A stretch of 64,000 nt of DNA. Source: Klebsiella sp. WP3-W18-ESBL-02 (GTDB lineage: Bacteria; Pseudomonadota; Gammaproteobacteria; Enterobacterales; Enterobacteriaceae). Position 1 is the first letter of the stretch, and each line of letters starts with the position of its first letter. The notes under the pieces were generated by a model. The model made no database searches. It worked only from the letters and a program-made list of their open reading frames with translations, and was not told where the DNA came from. The DNA is taken from NCBI RefSeq assembly GCF_014168815.1, contig NZ_AP021973.1, forward strand, positions 166,472 through 230,471, written 5' to 3'. This document shows positions 1 to 8,566 of the stretch, one piece after another. Position numbers and translations under genes: made by a program.

Positions 1-1196
1 TGGTCGACAACGGTAATGACAATTAAGGAAAGTACCTTTCTGTAATGACAACGGTAGTGGCTTAATGGTTAACCCTTGTCTGGTTACCGGCAATCAAGTA
101 CAGGAACTATGACAATGGTAGTGAGTCATTACCATTGTTATGGCTCATCATACTATCCCTATATACAGCAAGTAGACGGCGTTGCTCACTACCATCGTCA
201 TTGGTTGCATGGGTAGCAGAATGTTAGATGACAACAGTAGTGATTCTGGTGCTTCACCATCCGCCTGGTGACAACGGTAATGAGTGATCGAGATCACTAT
301 CGTTGTCGCAGCGTTCGGTATGGCTACAACCGGCAAGTTGTGCCTCGACAATGGTTGTGATCCCGCACTCACTTGATTCGTCATCGCCGGAACGACCCCA
401 CTGAAATGTACTTGGAAACGATGACAATGGTAGAGACTTGAAAAAATCACATCCATTGTCATTGACCAATCAGGTTAGCTACGACAGCGGTTGGACTCAT
501 TTCCATTGTCACCGACAGGCCATGTATTCATACAACGACAACGGCAGGGAGTGACGCGGTCACTACCACGGTCATTCATCCCGCCCCTCAAGTACGAGCA
601 GACAGTACGGCGAGTGAATCCTTACCATAGCTACCTGAAAGGCCTGATTAACCTGGAATGCATATGACAACGGTAATGACCAACAGAACTCATTTCCGTT
701 GTCATTGTGCTGGTGGAGCAGTAAGAACTTGGTCTGAATCATGAATGACAACGGTAGTGAGTATTCTTAGTCAATACAGTGGTCATTCAAATGCGCCGGG
801 AGCAAATGACAGCGGTAGTGAGTCAAATCACTCATTACCGTTGTCATTGTGTCATGGGAATCAGCGATAAATCCGTACTGACGATGCCGACAATGGTAGT
901 GAGCGGTATGAGGTCTTCTCCGAGAAGCTGCTCTGGAGAGTTGTCGATGATGACAACAGCAGTGAGCTGCCAAGACTCATTGCCGATGTCATGGTGTCAT
1001 GGGTATCAGCGATTTGTCTGTACCGGCGATTCCGACAATGGTAGTGAGCGGTGTAAGACCTTCCCTGAGAAGCTGGTCTGGAGAGATGTCGATGATGACA
1101 ACAGTAGTGAGCTATCTAGTCTCATTACCATTGTCATGAGTGGTCACCCCGCAATGACAACAGTAGTGACCGCGTCACTCAATACCGTTGTCATTA
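1..1196. repeat. Large array of inverted-pair iterons (plasmid control region)
   Basis: About 29 copies by eye of a motif close to ATGACAACGGTAGTGAG, 17 in forward and 12 in reverse orientation. Eleven forward/reverse couples form palindromic units of roughly 33-45 bp, for example near 109-141, 268-308, 662-706, 805-848, 1094-1137 and 1150-1196. The same core recurs as direct iterons at 2610 and 3032 on the other side of the rep gene, so RepA-like initiator 1 is the likely ligand. Inference: a copy-number/incompatibility or handcuffing region rather than the start site itself. No credible gene lies in this stretch. Confidence 0.8.
850..1112. repeat. Tandem duplication of ~146 bp inside the iteron array
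   Basis: About 850-965 and 996-1112 are two diverged copies of one unit. Both contain a TCATGGG-ATCAGCGAT stretch, a CGACAATGGTAGTGAGCG iteron, a GAGAAGCTG segment and a GTCGATGATGACAACAG iteron, in the same order and spacing. The array therefore grew at least partly by segmental duplication and not only by single iteron gain. Confidence 0.75.
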
Positions 1197-1270
1197 AGCT
1201 AAACAGGATTCTCTGACGATGTGCAGGGAGGGAGGGTTCCAGGCCGTCATCTGACAGCCCGGAGGGAATG

Positions 1271-2389
1271 CTAGCTGGCGGGATTGTTCTTTTTCTGGCT
1301 TCTAAGGCTGCGAATGTAGTGAAGTTCTTCAGCTGTTAAGTCATGGATGGTTAACGTTTCATCCCCATCAATGGGCTCATCTGGTGGGCACAATTCACCT
1401 TCCAGTGGCTCACCATTATTTTTACCCGACGTGCCATTGTTCTCCTCATCAGCATCACCCTCGCCATCACCATCAGGTGGTGGTTGGATATTGTTCAGAT
1501 TCAAATCAGGATCGCGTTTGTGGATCTGGAAATAAACCTTCCCATCTTTTTTTACTTCGGTGTACTGAAGGTAACCAATGGATGCCAGCTCCTCCAATGC
1601 CTTACGTACTGTGGCGTTCTGGCTGTTGGCACGGGTCTTAAGATTTAATCGGTTCTTAAGTCTCGTTAAGGAGATCGGGATTGGATTTGGTGGAAGTGAC
1701 TCAATGAACGTGTAAAGCGCCTGTGCGCTCTCTTTTTTCGCCAGTTCCTTGATAGCCTTCAGCTGCATCAAAACCTTGTGGTCGTACTGATACAACTCGA
1801 ATATCTTAGGGTCTATCTGTAGCTCTACCTGATCAGAGTCCGGGTCAAGCAAGGCAGACTGCACCAGGTGCGTCGTATACACCTTTGACGAGTGGGTGCT
1901 GGTGAAGGACAACATCACGGATGCCAGCCTGCGTAACGACGCGTCGATACGCTTACGGGATGCGGTAGAGGAACGATAATTTTCAGGGTTACAGAGCTTC
2001 AGAAACTCAGTAAATTTGAGGCTGATCTTATCGTTATCAATCGGATGGTTAGCTAGCGTTCGGATGATTCCCATCCACGTTTTGAAGTCAACAGACATAT
2101 CGAGGCGCTGACCCACGATCGAGATATTGGTGAAACCCTCGCTCTCCATCAAAGAAAGTGTCTGTAGTTCTTTCGTGGCATCAAAGCCAACAGTTTTGTA
2201 TTCACGACTCTGACGGCCAACGCTTTTTGGTGATGGCACAAACAACCCAAGGCGCATGAGCGCGATAGACTGAACCGTCCTGCTGCTATTAGGACGTAAA
2301 ATAATTTCTTTACCTGTCTCTCTCTCTGTTACAGAGAAAGCCCTGGTAACCATCTGGCCTTGCTGCTCAGAATCTTTCTCATTGGTCAT
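1271..2389 (-). CDS. Plasmid replication initiator 1 (RepA-like, iteron-type)
   Basis: A 372-residue protein. Residues about 35-300 look like the paired winged-helix fold of theta-plasmid initiators: a TVQSIALMRLGLF stretch near the N-terminus and an SAQALYTFIESLP stretch in the second half. Both are paralogous to the second Rep gene at 4136-5002, which has SVQPVSLLRLGVF and TAQALYTFFEALP. The C-terminal ~60 residues are acidic and Pro/Gly-rich, probably disordered and absent from the paralogue. The gene sits between the inverted-pair iterons and the two direct arrays and is transcribed away from the latter, so self-regulation at 2610-2709 is likely. From memory it resembles IncHI-type initiators; the incompatibility group is not assigned. 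Confidence 0.85.
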   Translation of the reverse strand: MTNEKDSEQQGQMVTRAFSVTERETGKEIILRPNSSRTVQSIALMRLGLFVPSPKSVGRQSREYKTVGFDATKELQTLSLMESEGFTNISIVGQRLDMSVDFKTWMGIIRTLANHPIDNDKISLKFTEFLKLCNPENYRSSTASRKRIDASLRRLASVMLSFTSTHSSKVYTTHLVQSALLDPDSDQVELQIDPKIFELYQYDHKVLMQLKAIKELAKKESAQALYTFIESLPPNPIPISLTRLKNRLNLKTRANSQNATVRKALEELASIGYLQYTEVKKDGKVYFQIHKRDPDLNLNNIQPPPDGDGEGDADEENNGTSGKNNGEPLEGELCPPDEPIDGDETLTIHDLTAEELHYIRSLRSQKKNNPAS

Positions 2390-2609
2390 AGTGGTTTATC
2401 GACTGTATTAATCAACAGATTATTGAATACTATCGCCCAAAGCCCTCAGTGTCACTTAAGGGATCTCTGCGACGATCTCAGATTGTGCATAAGTCCAGGC
2501 TAAAAAAACGCCACGACTAAATATAAAACTCTGAAATTCACATAAAAACAAATACATACGTAGTTTATCAACAAAGGATCAATTCCGGTGAAAAAGATCC
2601 TTTAAAAAA

Positions 2610-2709
2610 TCACTACCATTGTCGCCGCAATCACTACCGTTGTCAAAAAACTCACTACTACCGTTAAAAAACTCACTACCAATGTCAAAATAATCACTAC
2701 CGTTGTCAC
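2610..2709. repeat. Direct iteron array A (five ~21-bp units)
   Basis: TCACTACC-(A/G)-TTGTC-type units begin near 2610, 2631, 2652 (degenerate), 2672 and 2694, all in the same orientation, with 20-22 bp spacing or two helical turns. This is typical of a Rep-bound theta origin. It is followed by a GGGGATCTCTTGTGATC stretch (about 2753) and a TGTGGAAAA DnaA-box-like sequence (about 2808). Confidence 0.8.
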
Positions 2710-3031
2710 CGATTGGCTTCCAGGCCTTGTGCCGTCTGGCTTCCGAGCTGCGGGGATCTCTTGTGATCTATGGGAACTCGTAAGGTACTAATTATTGGAA
2801 CTACCTTGTGGAAAATGGGGATAAATTCTCTCTTCGAGTTAAATCAACATCGAATAGCTAAATTGTCGAAAATATGTACGGGCATGAAAGGAAAATGCGT
2901 ATAGAAAACAGTGGATAAGATTTTAATAATTTTGTTTCATCATACAGGTGATAGATGGTATCTATATGAATTATAATAGAAATATACTCAAAACTCTTTA
3001 AGAGTTATACCTTCAGATCACACAATAAAAC

Positions 3032-3131
3032 TCACTACCATTGTCACAAATACTCACTACTAACGTCGAAATAGTCACTACCAATGTCATTTTAATCATT
3101 ACCAATGTCAAAAAAGTCATTACCATTGTCA
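3032..3131. repeat. Direct iteron array B (five ~21-bp units)
   Basis: Units begin near 3032, 3053, 3075, 3096 and 3117, same orientation as array A. Again followed by GGGATCTCTTTTGTACTCC (about 3178) and TGTGGAAAA (about 3229), so the whole origin-like module (five iterons, GGGATCTC, DnaA-like box) occurs twice. The AT-rich stretch 2850-3010 between them is a plausible melting region. Confidence 0.75.
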
Positions 3132-3314
3132 TAAAATGCCCTTGAGCCCAGTAACCATGCGGCTTGCAGCGTACAGGGATCTCTTTTGTACTCCGTTGCA
3201 CCTTTGGGATCTCTTTATTGGAACTGTCCTGTGGAAAAGTATCTTTTTTGCCTTCGTCAGCTACTGACTCGGTGCTTTACTGATTGTGTAAACAAAACGA
3301 TAAGAGGCACTCAC

Positions 3315-3563
3315 ATGTACGCAACTGCAAAAGAAATTATCGCAAAGCTGCAAAAAATGAACCCTGACGAAAAGGTGCTAGTCCGTGTCTGGTACAAGTC
3401 TGATGTTCAGGAGTTAGCAATAGACCGAAACATGCCGCAGGTTTCAGCTAGCGAAGCTGAGTCGACCTTAGCGTTGATAGACCGAACTCACGATGGTGAT
3501 ATCGGTATCAACTGGGATGTTGTTCAGAGTGGTATTGAGACAGTTCGTAGTGGCCAAATTTAA
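3315..3563 (+). CDS. Small hypothetical plasmid protein (82 aa)
   Basis: The reading frame is open further upstream, but the ATG at 3315, after a GATAAGAGGCACTC Shine-Dalgarno-like stretch, gives an 82-residue acidic protein beginning MYATAKEIIAKLQKMNPDE. It has no membrane segment and no motif I can name. It lies between the two replicons, just after iteron array B, so a role in replication or maintenance is possible but not shown. Confidence 0.6.
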   Translation: MYATAKEIIAKLQKMNPDEKVLVRVWYKSDVQELAIDRNMPQVSASEAESTLALIDRTHDGDIGINWDVVQSGIETVRSGQI

Positions 3564-3706
3564 GCAACCGAGTAACAAGGACGTGACTCAACTAATCCAC
3601 ATATCCACCGGGTAGATCAACAGATCGATCCAGATTAAGACCAAATAGAACCAAAAAGATCCCCGCTCCCGCAAACCCGCAGCTGGTAAGCTCTGAAGAC
3701 CTGCCC

Positions 3707-3811
3707 CGGTGGGGTTGAGAGGGAAAAAAGTGAGCTCTGAAGGGCTGTCGGTGGGGTTAGCCTGGTAGCTGGTGGTGTTCAAAGGGAATAACGGTGGGAT
3801 TGGAAGGGGAA
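3707..3811. repeat. Second iteron family, upstream block
   Basis: CGGTGGGGTTGAGAGGGAA at 3707, related CGGTGGGGTTAGCC at 3749, GGTGGTGTTCAAAGGGAA near 3771 and CGGTGGGATTGGAAGGGGAA at 3792. The consensus CGGTGGGATTGAGAGGGAA is unrelated to the first iteron family. Copies recur downstream of rep2, so the rep2 gene is bracketed by its own iterons. Confidence 0.7.
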
Positions 3812-4135
3812 AGGAACTTAATTATCAACATCTGCTGTGCTAATGAAAACATCAAATAAAAACATAATCATACGTAACAAATCTCAAAAATAGGTGATCG
3901 GTATTCATTTTTTGTCCACACTGGCAGCAGATCAAAAATTTGATGTCAACGACATTTATCCGATTCATCTCTGAAATAACGTATTGATTTAGTACAAATA
4001 AAAACCAATACCCGATAAATGGGGACTAAATGACCCCTATTTCTCATGATCAATAAAAATCACCGTGATACATTCGCCCGGACTGGGCATTCCAAGATAC
4101 CCGGAAAATAACAATAAAACTGGGGGATCCACACG

Positions 4136-5002
4136 ATGAACTCGAATGAAGTTCTTCTTTTCAAGGACGCTATTCCCGACTTCAATCAGCCGTCGACTGG
4201 AAAGCTGACGGTGACAAAAAATTCATCAGTACAACCTGTATCACTGCTCCGCCTGGGCGTTTTTACTCCCAGTTGCCGAACAGAGGCAACGGTCACGCTA
4301 AACGTGACGGAAGCGCTATCCAGTCTGGAAATTGCAAAACAGGAAGGGTACACGGACATAAAGATCACCGGCCCGATGCTGAATTATTTCCAGGACTTCC
4401 GGTGCTGGACAGCAATCGTCCATTCCTTCAGCGTATCGCCTGATGCGCTGAAAGGTAACCGGATTAAAATGCCCTTTAGTGAATTTGCCAAACTCTGCGG
4501 CTACCCATCAAAACGCTACAGCACGAAACTGCGCAATGAGATAGCCGATTCGTTGACGAAGATTCGCTCAAAAAGCATTCGGTTTGAGAAGAACCCGGGG
4601 ATCACCAAGTTCAAAGTAGCCGGGTTGCTGAAAGAGGCGGAATTTGATGGTGAAAGTGATTACATCATCCTGGAAGCCGACGAACGACTCTGGGATTTGT
4701 ACCGTTCAGATCATCTTACTCTGTTGCGGAAGAAACCCCTGGAGCTACTTACCAGGAATGAAACGGCTCAGGCGCTCTATACATTTTTTGAAGCGCTACC
4801 TCAACATCCAGCCCCGATCACCTTTGACAGACTTCGACAGCGTTTACTGCTCAATGGGCGCATTGCCGAACAGAACCGGAAAATGCGAACTGCTCTCGAT
4901 GTGCTTGCCAGCATCGGTTACCTGAAATTTTACTACCTGGTGGACACCAGCGTACCCACCATTCAGATCACGGATCGGAATCCCAAACTAACAGGTTCCT
5001 GA
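4136..5002 (+). CDS. Plasmid replication initiator 2 (RepA/RepB-like)
   Basis: A 288-residue initiator, paralogous to the product of 1271-2389 across nearly its whole length but lacking the acidic C-terminal tail. Shared landmarks are the QPVSLLRLGVFTPS block near residue 35 and the ETAQALYTFFEALP block near residue 205, which fit two winged-helix DNA-binding domains. ATG at 4136 follows GGGGGATCC. Copies of the CGGTGGGATTGAGAGGGAA iteron lie on both sides, so this is a self-contained second replicon. IncHI-like by memory only. Confidence 0.85.
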   Translation: MNSNEVLLFKDAIPDFNQPSTGKLTVTKNSSVQPVSLLRLGVFTPSCRTEATVTLNVTEALSSLEIAKQEGYTDIKITGPMLNYFQDFRCWTAIVHSFSVSPDALKGNRIKMPFSEFAKLCGYPSKRYSTKLRNEIADSLTKIRSKSIRFEKNPGITKFKVAGLLKEAEFDGESDYIILEADERLWDLYRSDHLTLLRKKPLELLTRNETAQALYTFFEALPQHPAPITFDRLRQRLLLNGRIAEQNRKMRTALDVLASIGYLKFYYLVDTSVPTIQITDRNPKLTGS

Positions 5003-5045
5003 TGTTTGAAACGTCTTTTTGCCCGGTTCCGGGAATGTGCTGTCT

Positions 5046-5338
5046 CATTCCCACCGGTCAAAAACACTAAGTTGACGTTTCCCTCTCAAACCCACCCGTG
5101 ATTTTGTAGTCGCTAAAGGATAAATAGTCCCATTTACATCTGAAAAGCTGATGGGGCGCGTCAGGCCTCTATTGAATACAACTTGTATTACCATGAAAAA
5201 TAAAGAAAATAACACTCCTCTTTATAATTACTGCTGTTCGCCTAATCCCAAAAAGATACTTTTTTAATCTGCACAGTTTTTATCGCCGGTGGGAACGAGA
5301 GGGAAGGGGAAAATATACCCGGTGGGATTGAGAGGGAA
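5046..5338. repeat. Second iteron family, downstream block
   Basis: Inverted copies near 5046 (TTCCCACCGG) and 5078-5097 (TTTCCCTCTCAAACCCACCC) and two direct copies, CGGTGGGAACGAGAGGGAA at 5286 and CGGTGGGATTGAGAGGGAA at 5320. Between them (5160-5280) the DNA is AT-rich. This is a plausible second origin of replication. Confidence 0.7.
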
Positions 5339-5412
5339 GGCCTGTAGAAAACAACCCGACAATCTTTTGTCGGCTGGAATGACCAGGGTAAATTAAGTTC
5401 TGGAGGATAGTT

Positions 5413-5898
5413 ATGACTTCGACATTTGGTAAGCAGCTGAAGCTTTATGCAGACCGGCAAACGGGCGCAAAACGTACTGCTCTTGATTTTCAATATGTGG
5501 TTTCGCCTGGTAAGGATGCGTTTCCCACGGTGAACATCACTATGGCTCCGATTGCTGATGGCGCAAAAGAAGCCCAATGGGAGCTTAAGCGCGTCATCCA
5601 GCTGAATCGCTATGAATTAACTCAATGTTGCGCGGTATTGTTCGGGCTGGAAAAGGAGATGAGGGCAAACTTTCACGGAACCGATAAAAACAAAGGTTTT
5701 ACGCTCATCAACAATGGTGCATCCGGCTGCGGGATAAACTTTTCTCATGGTGGGGATATGCTGACGCATATGTTGAACCATGCCCAAAGAATGGAAGTAG
5801 GGGCATTTATTCTGAAACGGCAGGCGGATGCGTGGGATATGAGTGTCAGTGACGTTCTTGCACTTTTGCGTCAGTCCGTGGCCATCAAACGGGCATAA
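5413..5898 (+). CDS. Hypothetical plasmid backbone protein (161 aa)
   Basis: Start at 5413 preceded by GGAGGATAG. A soluble 161-residue protein with no signal peptide. It alternates short beta-type stretches and basic residues in the first 70 residues (KRTALDFQYVVSPGKDAFP), followed by a helical C-terminal half. The look suggests a small nucleic-acid or replication accessory protein, but I recognise no family. First gene of a short same-strand cluster running to 7269. Confidence 0.6.
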   Translation: MTSTFGKQLKLYADRQTGAKRTALDFQYVVSPGKDAFPTVNITMAPIADGAKEAQWELKRVIQLNRYELTQCCAVLFGLEKEMRANFHGTDKNKGFTLINNGASGCGINFSHGGDMLTHMLNHAQRMEVGAFILKRQADAWDMSVSDVLALLRQSVAIKRA

Positions 5899-5919
5899 GA
5901 TCACGAAGCAGGTTCAAGA

Positions 5920-5963
5920 ACAGGCTTACCGTACAACAATTTTCAAATCCAAACTGACCCTAC
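5920..5963 (+). promoter_or_regulatory. Conserved upstream motif, copy 1
   Basis: ACAGGCTTACCGTACAACAATTTTCAAATCC... here is matched by 59479-59527 (ACAGCCTTAACGTACAATAATTTTCGAAATCC...), about 30 of 36 positions identical. It precedes the gene at 5986. A conserved non-coding promoter/operator or a recombination remnant; function unknown. Confidence 0.4.
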
Positions 5964-5985
5964 TTAACTTCAACTGGAAGGCGCT

Positions 5986-6303
5986 ATGACAGAACATCAG
6001 CAGAATAGAAATGTTTGTGAAGTCGGGTTAGCCTGTGAAGCCATGACGATTGATCCCAAAACCATTCAGTCAGCAGTAATGCGTAAAGAAGCCACGCAAG
6101 TTGTTATTCCTCACTTTAAGGGGGTTTGTCCTGCTTTTGTCGAATGGGCTGAACAATGCTTACCTGGCGATAAACTTCCTCGTGGGAAATTTTTTAGGTC
6201 ACGAGAATGGATGCGTCAGTTCACCACTTGCCAGATAAACTACAAGACAGATCATCCAGATGAAGGAAAGTATGGATGGCTTTTTGAAGGAACCAAATAT
6301 TGA
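5986..6303 (+). CDS. Hypothetical protein (105 aa)
   Basis: ATG at 5986 after GGAAGGCGCT. A soluble protein with two cysteines near the N-terminus (NVCEVGLACEAM) and a Trp-rich C-terminal half (FVEWAEQCL, SREWMRQF, KYGWLFEG). No recognised domain. Eleven bases separate its stop from the Shine-Dalgarno of the next gene, so the two are probably co-transcribed. Confidence 0.55.
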   Translation: MTEHQQNRNVCEVGLACEAMTIDPKTIQSAVMRKEATQVVIPHFKGVCPAFVEWAEQCLPGDKLPRGKFFRSREWMRQFTTCQINYKTDHPDEGKYGWLFEGTKY

Positions 6304-6324
6304 AAAGTTAAGGAGATATGATTA

Positions 6325-6723
6325 ATGCTAATTTATGCCGCAGATCTGATTTTACCCTTAAAAATTCTGCTGGTGGTATTTGTCGTGACTATCATAGGCG
6401 CTACCATCGGGTTGAAATTTGTACGCTCCGAAAACAAGATCGTTTGCATGTGGCTCGTGCCAATAGGCTGTCTTGGGGGAATTTTTGCATTGATGATGTT
6501 TCCATCAATTACCACAAATGATTTGTTGCTCGGCAAGAGATGGTCGGAAGATTGTCGCGTGGTCGAAAAATACGAACGCCACGCTTTTGAAGCACCGACG
6601 AACCGGCTGATTTGTTCGGGGGTTGATGAGCATGTTAATTCAGAAAGTTATGCGGTATTAACGAAAGCTTACCGGGAGCGGGGGGGAGAACTTATTTCGG
6701 GATCCCATAGTGTTGAAAACTAG
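6325..6723 (+). CDS. Small inner-membrane protein (132 aa)
   Basis: ATG at 6325 lies 9 bp after AAGGAG. Residues about 9-30 (LPLKILLVVFVVTIIGATIG) and 42-60 are hydrophobic and predict two transmembrane helices. The remaining ~70 residues are soluble with two cysteines (DCRVVE, LICSGV) that could form a disulfide if periplasmic. Unknown function; the overlapping ATG at 6318 in another frame is a shadow. Confidence 0.6.
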   Translation: MLIYAADLILPLKILLVVFVVTIIGATIGLKFVRSENKIVCMWLVPIGCLGGIFALMMFPSITTNDLLLGKRWSEDCRVVEKYERHAFEAPTNRLICSGVDEHVNSESYAVLTKAYRERGGELISGSHSVEN

Positions 6724-6751
6724 CCTTCAAATCTAATGCTACGGAGTTTTC

Positions 6752-6907
6752 ATGAATAATAATCACAATGTTTTTCCTTGCAATGAATTGGGTATGGGTG
6801 ATTCCAAATCGGAATTGGAAAGACTCCTTGAATTATGTGAATCCACTCCGCAAACAGGCGAGCCTAACCCCCAGATAGCTAATATGCAAGCATTTTGGAA
6901 TCGATAA
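6752..6907 (+). CDS. Small hypothetical protein (51 aa)
   Basis: ATG at 6752 after ACGGAGTTTTC. Encodes MNNNHNVFPCNELGMGD... ending in a leucine-rich stretch (ELERLLELCE). The stop at 6905-6907 overlaps the TTG start of the next frame, suggesting translational coupling. No homologue recognised. Confidence 0.45.
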   Translation: MNNNHNVFPCNELGMGDSKSELERLLELCESTPQTGEPNPQIANMQAFWNR

Positions 6908-7269
6908 CTGGTGGCTCATCTCATATCACTGGCTTCAATTTTTGCTCTCATATTCTTAATGGCCGTAAATTTTCCACACTCAACGATGCAGAGATAAAAC
7001 AGCTAACATCTCTTCGCAATGAGGGGCGAAAAGACGGTTTTGTGGTCAGAATTCAACCTGTTGATGTAACCCCTGAACTTCAGCTTGAAAGGTATCTTGC
7101 GTCAAGTTGGGAAAGCGAAATCGAGATTTATAAACGCGTACCGTCGATTGTCGTGATCTGTAAAATCTCAGGTCTGTCTGCATTGGCAGGCTCGGGGAAC
7201 AAAATGTTTTTAAATATGGATTACTTAAGTTGCGGAACTGAAACTGATGATCAGGATTGCCAGGATTAA
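6895..7269 (+). CDS. Hypothetical protein (124 aa, TTG start)
   Basis: Opens with a TTG at 6895 inside the end of the previous gene; no ATG exists in the first 90 residues. The product has a conserved-looking middle (ERYLASSWESEIEIYKRVPS) followed by a short hydrophobic strand (IVVICKISGLSALAG) and an acidic, Cys-containing tail. It could be a coupled second cistron or a frameshifted half of one gene with 6752-6907; neither half is recognised. Confidence 0.4.
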   Translation: MESITGGSSHITGFNFCSHILNGRKFSTLNDAEIKQLTSLRNEGRKDGFVVRIQPVDVTPELQLERYLASSWESEIEIYKRVPSIVVICKISGLSALAGSGNKMFLNMDYLSCGTETDDQDCQD

Positions 7270-7459
7270 GTCACTGATTGGCGGTTGCAACGAGCTTTGG
7301 GTTTGTTAGACTGGCCTGACATACCTTCCCCCATCGCGGGGTGCGTTGTCGGAGTATCAAAATATTGTTTTCCCCTATGCGGGGTTTAATTAGTGAGTAG
7401 CGACTGCCCGGGTTAGCGCCTGACCCGTGTCAGACTTCTGAAGGATATTTTGATATTAA

Positions 7460-7483
7460 CCGTCCAGCTGGACGGTTTTTTTT
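7460..7483 (+). terminator. Rho-independent terminator
   Basis: CCGTCCAGCTGGACGG forms a 7-bp perfect stem followed by eight Ts. It ends the 5.4-7.3 kb cluster, or acts as an attenuator ahead of the gene at 7510, which starts only 27 bp later. Confidence 0.8.
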
Positions 7484-7509
7484 CGTCTGTTTTTAATTTG
7501 GATAGTGGT

Positions 7510-8373
7510 ATGGGTAGAAAAAAACAATCAAACCGCAGTGTATCAGCGCCAGCTGTTGATGCTGAAAAAGAAATTATCGACCCGAGATGGAACATCTTTT
7601 TCTTTGCGGCAATTGACCGACCGTGGGTGCTTAACCCGCATCTTTTTTACGCTGAACAAGCGCAGGAACGTTTGCTGTCGCAGTTCAGTGATGTGGAGAT
7701 CAGGAGTGAAGCGACAAAGAAAGGCGAGTCATTTATAGAGTCAGCTGGAGACTGGTTCAATCCTGATTACCACGACGAAAGTGACGTATACGAGAATATT
7801 GAACAGATTGAAGCTTGCCACTGGGTTGCGTTGCGGGAAATGAAGGTCACGGTCACGCTTTCCCTGACCGCTGGGATGTACCACCAGTTTGACAAGGCAT
7901 TACGAGATCTGCTTATCCGGGAGGCCAGAAGCTGGCGGTGGCTCGACATGGTTGTGATATCAGATTTGATCTGGAACCTCAGTTTTCCGAGGCTTATGGA
8001 TTTGATGGAATGGCTGGGTATTGAAGTACGAAACATGCCATGTTTCCCGTTAATCAGTGCATGTCATCAGGTTGTCAACGTTTATAAACATGGAGATGGT
8101 GATGCCCACCAGAAACTGGTTAATGCTCACCCGGAGTACTACTCAGTATGGCAATGCGAAGGTTATCCGCAAGAGAGACCAGCTCGCCACGAAGAACTTG
8201 AAGTTTCCGAGGAACAGTTTAGAGAATTTGCCGAGGCGATAACGGTGTTCTGGAAGAGTCTGCCGGAAGGACTATCTTATTCGGGGATGGGAAAAGAGCC
8301 TAAGTGGTTTGGCAAGGCTTATGAAAAAGTGAAGTGCGACAAAGAAAAACGCGAGCGTAAAGCGGAAGAATAG
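7510..8373 (+). CDS. Hypothetical protein (287 aa)
   Basis: The frame is open from 7450, but the first ATG is 7510 and gives a basic start (MGRKKQSNRS). A soluble, largely helical protein. Residues about 190-225 read ISACHQVVNVYKHGDGDAHQ followed by a L-x-AHPEYY stretch. The N-x-Y-KHG pattern resembles the basic motif of some HEPN-type helical proteins, but the full RX4-6H signature is not evident, so this is weak. No neighbouring nucleotidyltransferase. Function unknown. Confidence 0.55.
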   Translation: MGRKKQSNRSVSAPAVDAEKEIIDPRWNIFFFAAIDRPWVLNPHLFYAEQAQERLLSQFSDVEIRSEATKKGESFIESAGDWFNPDYHDESDVYENIEQIEACHWVALREMKVTVTLSLTAGMYHQFDKALRDLLIREARSWRWLDMVVISDLIWNLSFPRLMDLMEWLGIEVRNMPCFPLISACHQVVNVYKHGDGDAHQKLVNAHPEYYSVWQCEGYPQERPARHEELEVSEEQFREFAEAITVFWKSLPEGLSYSGMGKEPKWFGKAYEKVKCDKEKRERKAEE

Positions 8374-8392
8374 TGGGGCACTCTAGCCCCAC
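8374..8392. terminator. Hairpin between convergent genes
   Basis: TGGGGCACTCTAGCCCCA is a short GC-rich hairpin immediately after the stop of the 287-aa gene and 16 bp from the reconstructed stop of the convergent gene split by Tn-A. Probably a bidirectional terminator. Confidence 0.5.
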
Positions 8393-8408
8393 CGAAACAA
8401 AAGGAGAG

Positions 8409-8462
8409 TCAGACAGCCGGTGACGGTTGCCAGCCTGATTGAGTCTGGATCCATTTGCCTAC
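8409..8462 (-). pseudogene. 3' end of backbone gene split by the 37.8-kb transposon
   Basis: On the minus strand this encodes VGKWIQTQSGWQPSPAV and then a TGA at 8411-8409. It joins in frame, through one copy of the CCTAC duplication, to the 90-residue N-terminal part at 46309-46583. Together they make a 107-residue hypothetical protein. Its last 17 residues were replaced when Tn-A inserted. Confidence 0.85.
8458..8462. repeat. Target-site duplication, left copy (CCTAC)
   Basis: CCTAC directly outside the left 40-bp inverted repeat; the identical pentamer lies directly outside the right one at 46309-46313. Five-bp duplications are the rule for Tn3-family transposition. Confidence 0.9.
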
Positions 8463-8502
8463 GGCTAAATTTGCCCAACGCGCCAAAAATGTAAAGTTAG
8501 CT
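8463..8502 (+). repeat. Tn-A left inverted repeat (40 bp)
   Basis: Begins GGCTAAATTTGCCCAACGCG and ends GTAAAGTTAGCT. It is identical, in inverted orientation, to 46269-46308. The length matches the 38-40 bp terminal repeats of the Tn3 family, though without the common GGGG tip. Confidence 0.9.
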
Positions 8503-8566
8503 TTTGGGATCTAAGATGAATGGCTTAGCGTACGTTTTCGTTCCGTTGGACTCTAAGCTTCAAACA

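Noticed and set aside
1..1196. CRISPR array
   Set aside because: The repeated units are inverted pairs with variable spacing and diverged copies, and no cas gene is present. They match the iterons at 2610 and 3032.
779..1216. 145-residue plus-strand ORF in the iteron array
   Set aside because: Its translation is made of repeated iteron-derived stretches (TTVVS, THYRCH). A by-product of the repeats.
8525..8560. Second Tn3-type end (CTTAGCGTACGTTTTCGTTCC)
   Set aside because: Looks like an inner Tn3-end motif but points toward tnpA and lacks a GGGG tip; the true end of Tn-A is the 40-bp repeat at 8463 with its duplication.
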